Below are positions 5,120 through 6,212 of a DNA stretch of 6,212 nt, one piece after another; position 1 is the first letter of the stretch; every line of letters begins with the position of its first letter. Position numbers and translations under genes: made by a program. The DNA comes from Bacillota bacterium. Its GTDB lineage: Bacteria > Bacillota_C > Negativicutes > Sporomusales > Sporomusaceae. The notes under the pieces are model-generated. The model saw nothing but the letters and a program-made list of their open reading frames with translations. It had not been told where the DNA came from and made no database searches. The stretch lies in NCBI GenBank assembly GCA_023441125.1, contig JAEZQV010000244.1:1-6212 (forward strand). The letters are read 5' to 3'.

Positions 5120-6212
5120 TCAGTGCATAAACGGAAGCTTAAAACCGGGTTTCTTGCCGCTTTTTTGCATTTCCTGAATGCGTTTCATCATCTTTTTGGC
5201 TTCACCGAATTGTTTAAGCAAACGGTTGACATCCTGGACCCGCGTGCCGCTCCCGACAGCAATGCGCTTGCGGCGGCTGCCGTTGATAATCGACGGATCA
5301 CGCCTTTCCTTAGCGGTCATCGAGCGGATAATGGCAATAATATGCTTGACCTCTTTGTCGTCAATATCGAGGCCCTGCAGCTGTTTGAGCTTCCCCATTC
5401 CGGGCAGCATGCCTAATATCTGATCAAGCGGCCCCAGCTTGCGAACTTGCTCAATCTGCTCCAGGAAATCATCCAGGGTAAACTCCTCTTTACGGAGTTT
5501 TTTCTGCATTTCCTGTGCCTTTTCCAGGTTGATGGCCGTTTCAGCCTTTTCGATAAGGCTGAGCACATCGCCCATCCCCAGAATCCTTGAGGCCATGCGG
5601 TCAGGATGGAACGGTTCCAGGGCATCCAGTTTTTCACCCATACCGGCAAACTTGATCGGCTGGCCGGTAACCGCTTTAATCGAGAGGGCGGCCCCCCCGC
5701 GGGCATCACCGTCCAGCTTGGTCAGGATGATCCCGTCAACGCCCAGATCATTATTGAAGGTTTCAGCGACGTTAACCGCATCTTGACCGGTCATCGCATC
5801 AACTACCAGCAGTATTTCATGCGGCTTGACCGTCTGCTTGATGGACTTCAGTTCATTCATGAGTTCTTCGTTAATATGCAGCCGGCCCGCAGTATCTATA
5901 ATCACAATGTCACGGGCCATCATCAATGCCTGGTCAACGGCTTTTTTGGCGATGTTGACCGGGTTTTCCTGCCCCATGGTAAATACGGGTATTTCCAGTT
6001 TCTCGCCCAATACCTCCAGCTGTTTTATTGCTGCCGGCCGGTAAATATCGGCCGCTACCATCAGGGGCCGCTTGCCCTGACGTTGCAGCAGGTGAGCCAG
6101 CTTGCCGGCGGTTGTTGTCTTCCCTGCCCCTTGCAGGCCAACCAGCATAATGACCGTAGGCGGCCGGGAAGCAATAGCAATGCGGCTTTGCGTTCCCCCC
6201 ATCAGGTTGGTG
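5120..6212 (-). CDS. ffh: Signal recognition particle GTPase Ffh (SRP54), N-terminus outside the window
   Basis: Ffh binds the SRP RNA and signal sequences emerging from the ribosome and, with the receptor FtsY, delivers nascent membrane and secreted proteins to the Sec translocon using GTP. The frame stays open through the window edge, so the gene is 5'-truncated: about 363 residues are visible and roughly 85-90 (the N domain) are missing, judged from the usual length near 450. Numbering from the Met at 6202, I see the P-loop GLQGAGKTT (22-30), DIYRPAA (52-58), DTAGR (103-107), TKLDGD (161-166) and the GMGD closing segment (209-212). The methionine-rich M domain (about 230-360) follows, with the SRP RNA-binding segment [12 protein letters not shown] (309-320). 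The C-terminus GFKLPFMH is typical. It is the most upstream gene of the cluster, 48 bases before rpsP. The 6202 Met is internal, not the start. Confidence 0.98.
   Translation of the reverse strand, partial: TNLMGGTQSRIAIASRPPTVIMLVGLQGAGKTTTAGKLAHLLQRQGKRPLMVAADIYRPAAIKQLEVLGEKLEIPVFTMGQENPVNIAKKAVDQALMMARDIVIIDTAGRLHINEELMNELKSIKQTVKPHEILLVVDAMTGQDAVNVAETFNNDLGVDGIILTKLDGDARGGAALSIKAVTGQPIKFAGMGEKLDALEPFHPDRMASRILGMGDVLSLIEKAETAINLEKAQEMQKKLRKEEFTLDDFLEQIEQVRKLGPLDQILGMLPGMGKLKQLQGLDIDDKEVKHIIAIIRSMTAKERRDPSIINGSRRKRIAVGSGTRVQDVNRLLKQFGEAKKMMKRIQEMQKSGKKPGFKLPFMH

Noticed and set aside
5413..5709. 98-codon minus-strand open frame and overlapping plus-strand frames within ffh.
   Set aside because: Shadows of ffh, whose GTPase and M-domain motifs read continuously in one frame.

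Overview
This is a conserved housekeeping neighbourhood centred on translation and protein export, with every confident gene on the minus strand. Reading leftward from position 6212 (transcription order) the genes are ffh (5' end outside the window), rpsP, khpA (ylqC), ylqD, rimM, trmD, a SPOUT-type RNA methyltransferase of the PF09936 kind, rplS, lepB and rbgA (ylqF). This is the classic Bacillota ffh-rpsP-ylqC-ylqD-rimM-trmD-rplS-lepB-ylqF order. The YlqD and RbgA proteins and the strong AAGGAGG ribosome binding sites also point to Bacillota. The extra methyltransferase between trmD and rplS and the moderate GC content suggest a Negativicutes member such as the Sporomusa/Pelosinus group, but that narrower placement is inference from memory.

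Layout. Positions 4799-6212 carry the end of ffh and rpsP, 3584-4767 carry khpA, ylqD and rimM, and 2247-3571 carry trmD and the second SPOUT protein. Spacing is tight: 48, 31, 34, 1, 12 and 2 bases. A terminator-like hairpin (2216-2244) follows the methyltransferase. It is followed by a near-consensus extended -10 promoter (2176-2204) and a structured 60-base leader, so rplS appears to have its own transcription unit and probably an L19-type leader. A clear intrinsic terminator (1736-1755) closes rplS. lepB (GTG start) and rbgA follow as a pair, closed by a very stable 17-bp hairpin (171-210). Positions 1-251 hold no recognised gene, only this hairpin, an AT-rich stretch, a second GC-rich hairpin (30-48) and a weakly supported open frame running off the left edge.

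How the genes fit together. Ffh and LepB act at the two ends of protein export (targeting and signal peptide removal). bS16, bL19, RimM and RbgA build the two ribosomal subunits. TrmD (and possibly its SPOUT neighbour) modifies tRNA or other RNA, and KhpA is a small KH RNA-binding protein. Two upstream-extended frames need their starts moved: rimM begins at 4087 and the PF09936-like gene at 2822. I see no mobile element, CRISPR array, defence system or undescribed multigene system here. The most useful second looks are the rplS leader, the second SPOUT gene, the lepB leader and the unexplained left edge.
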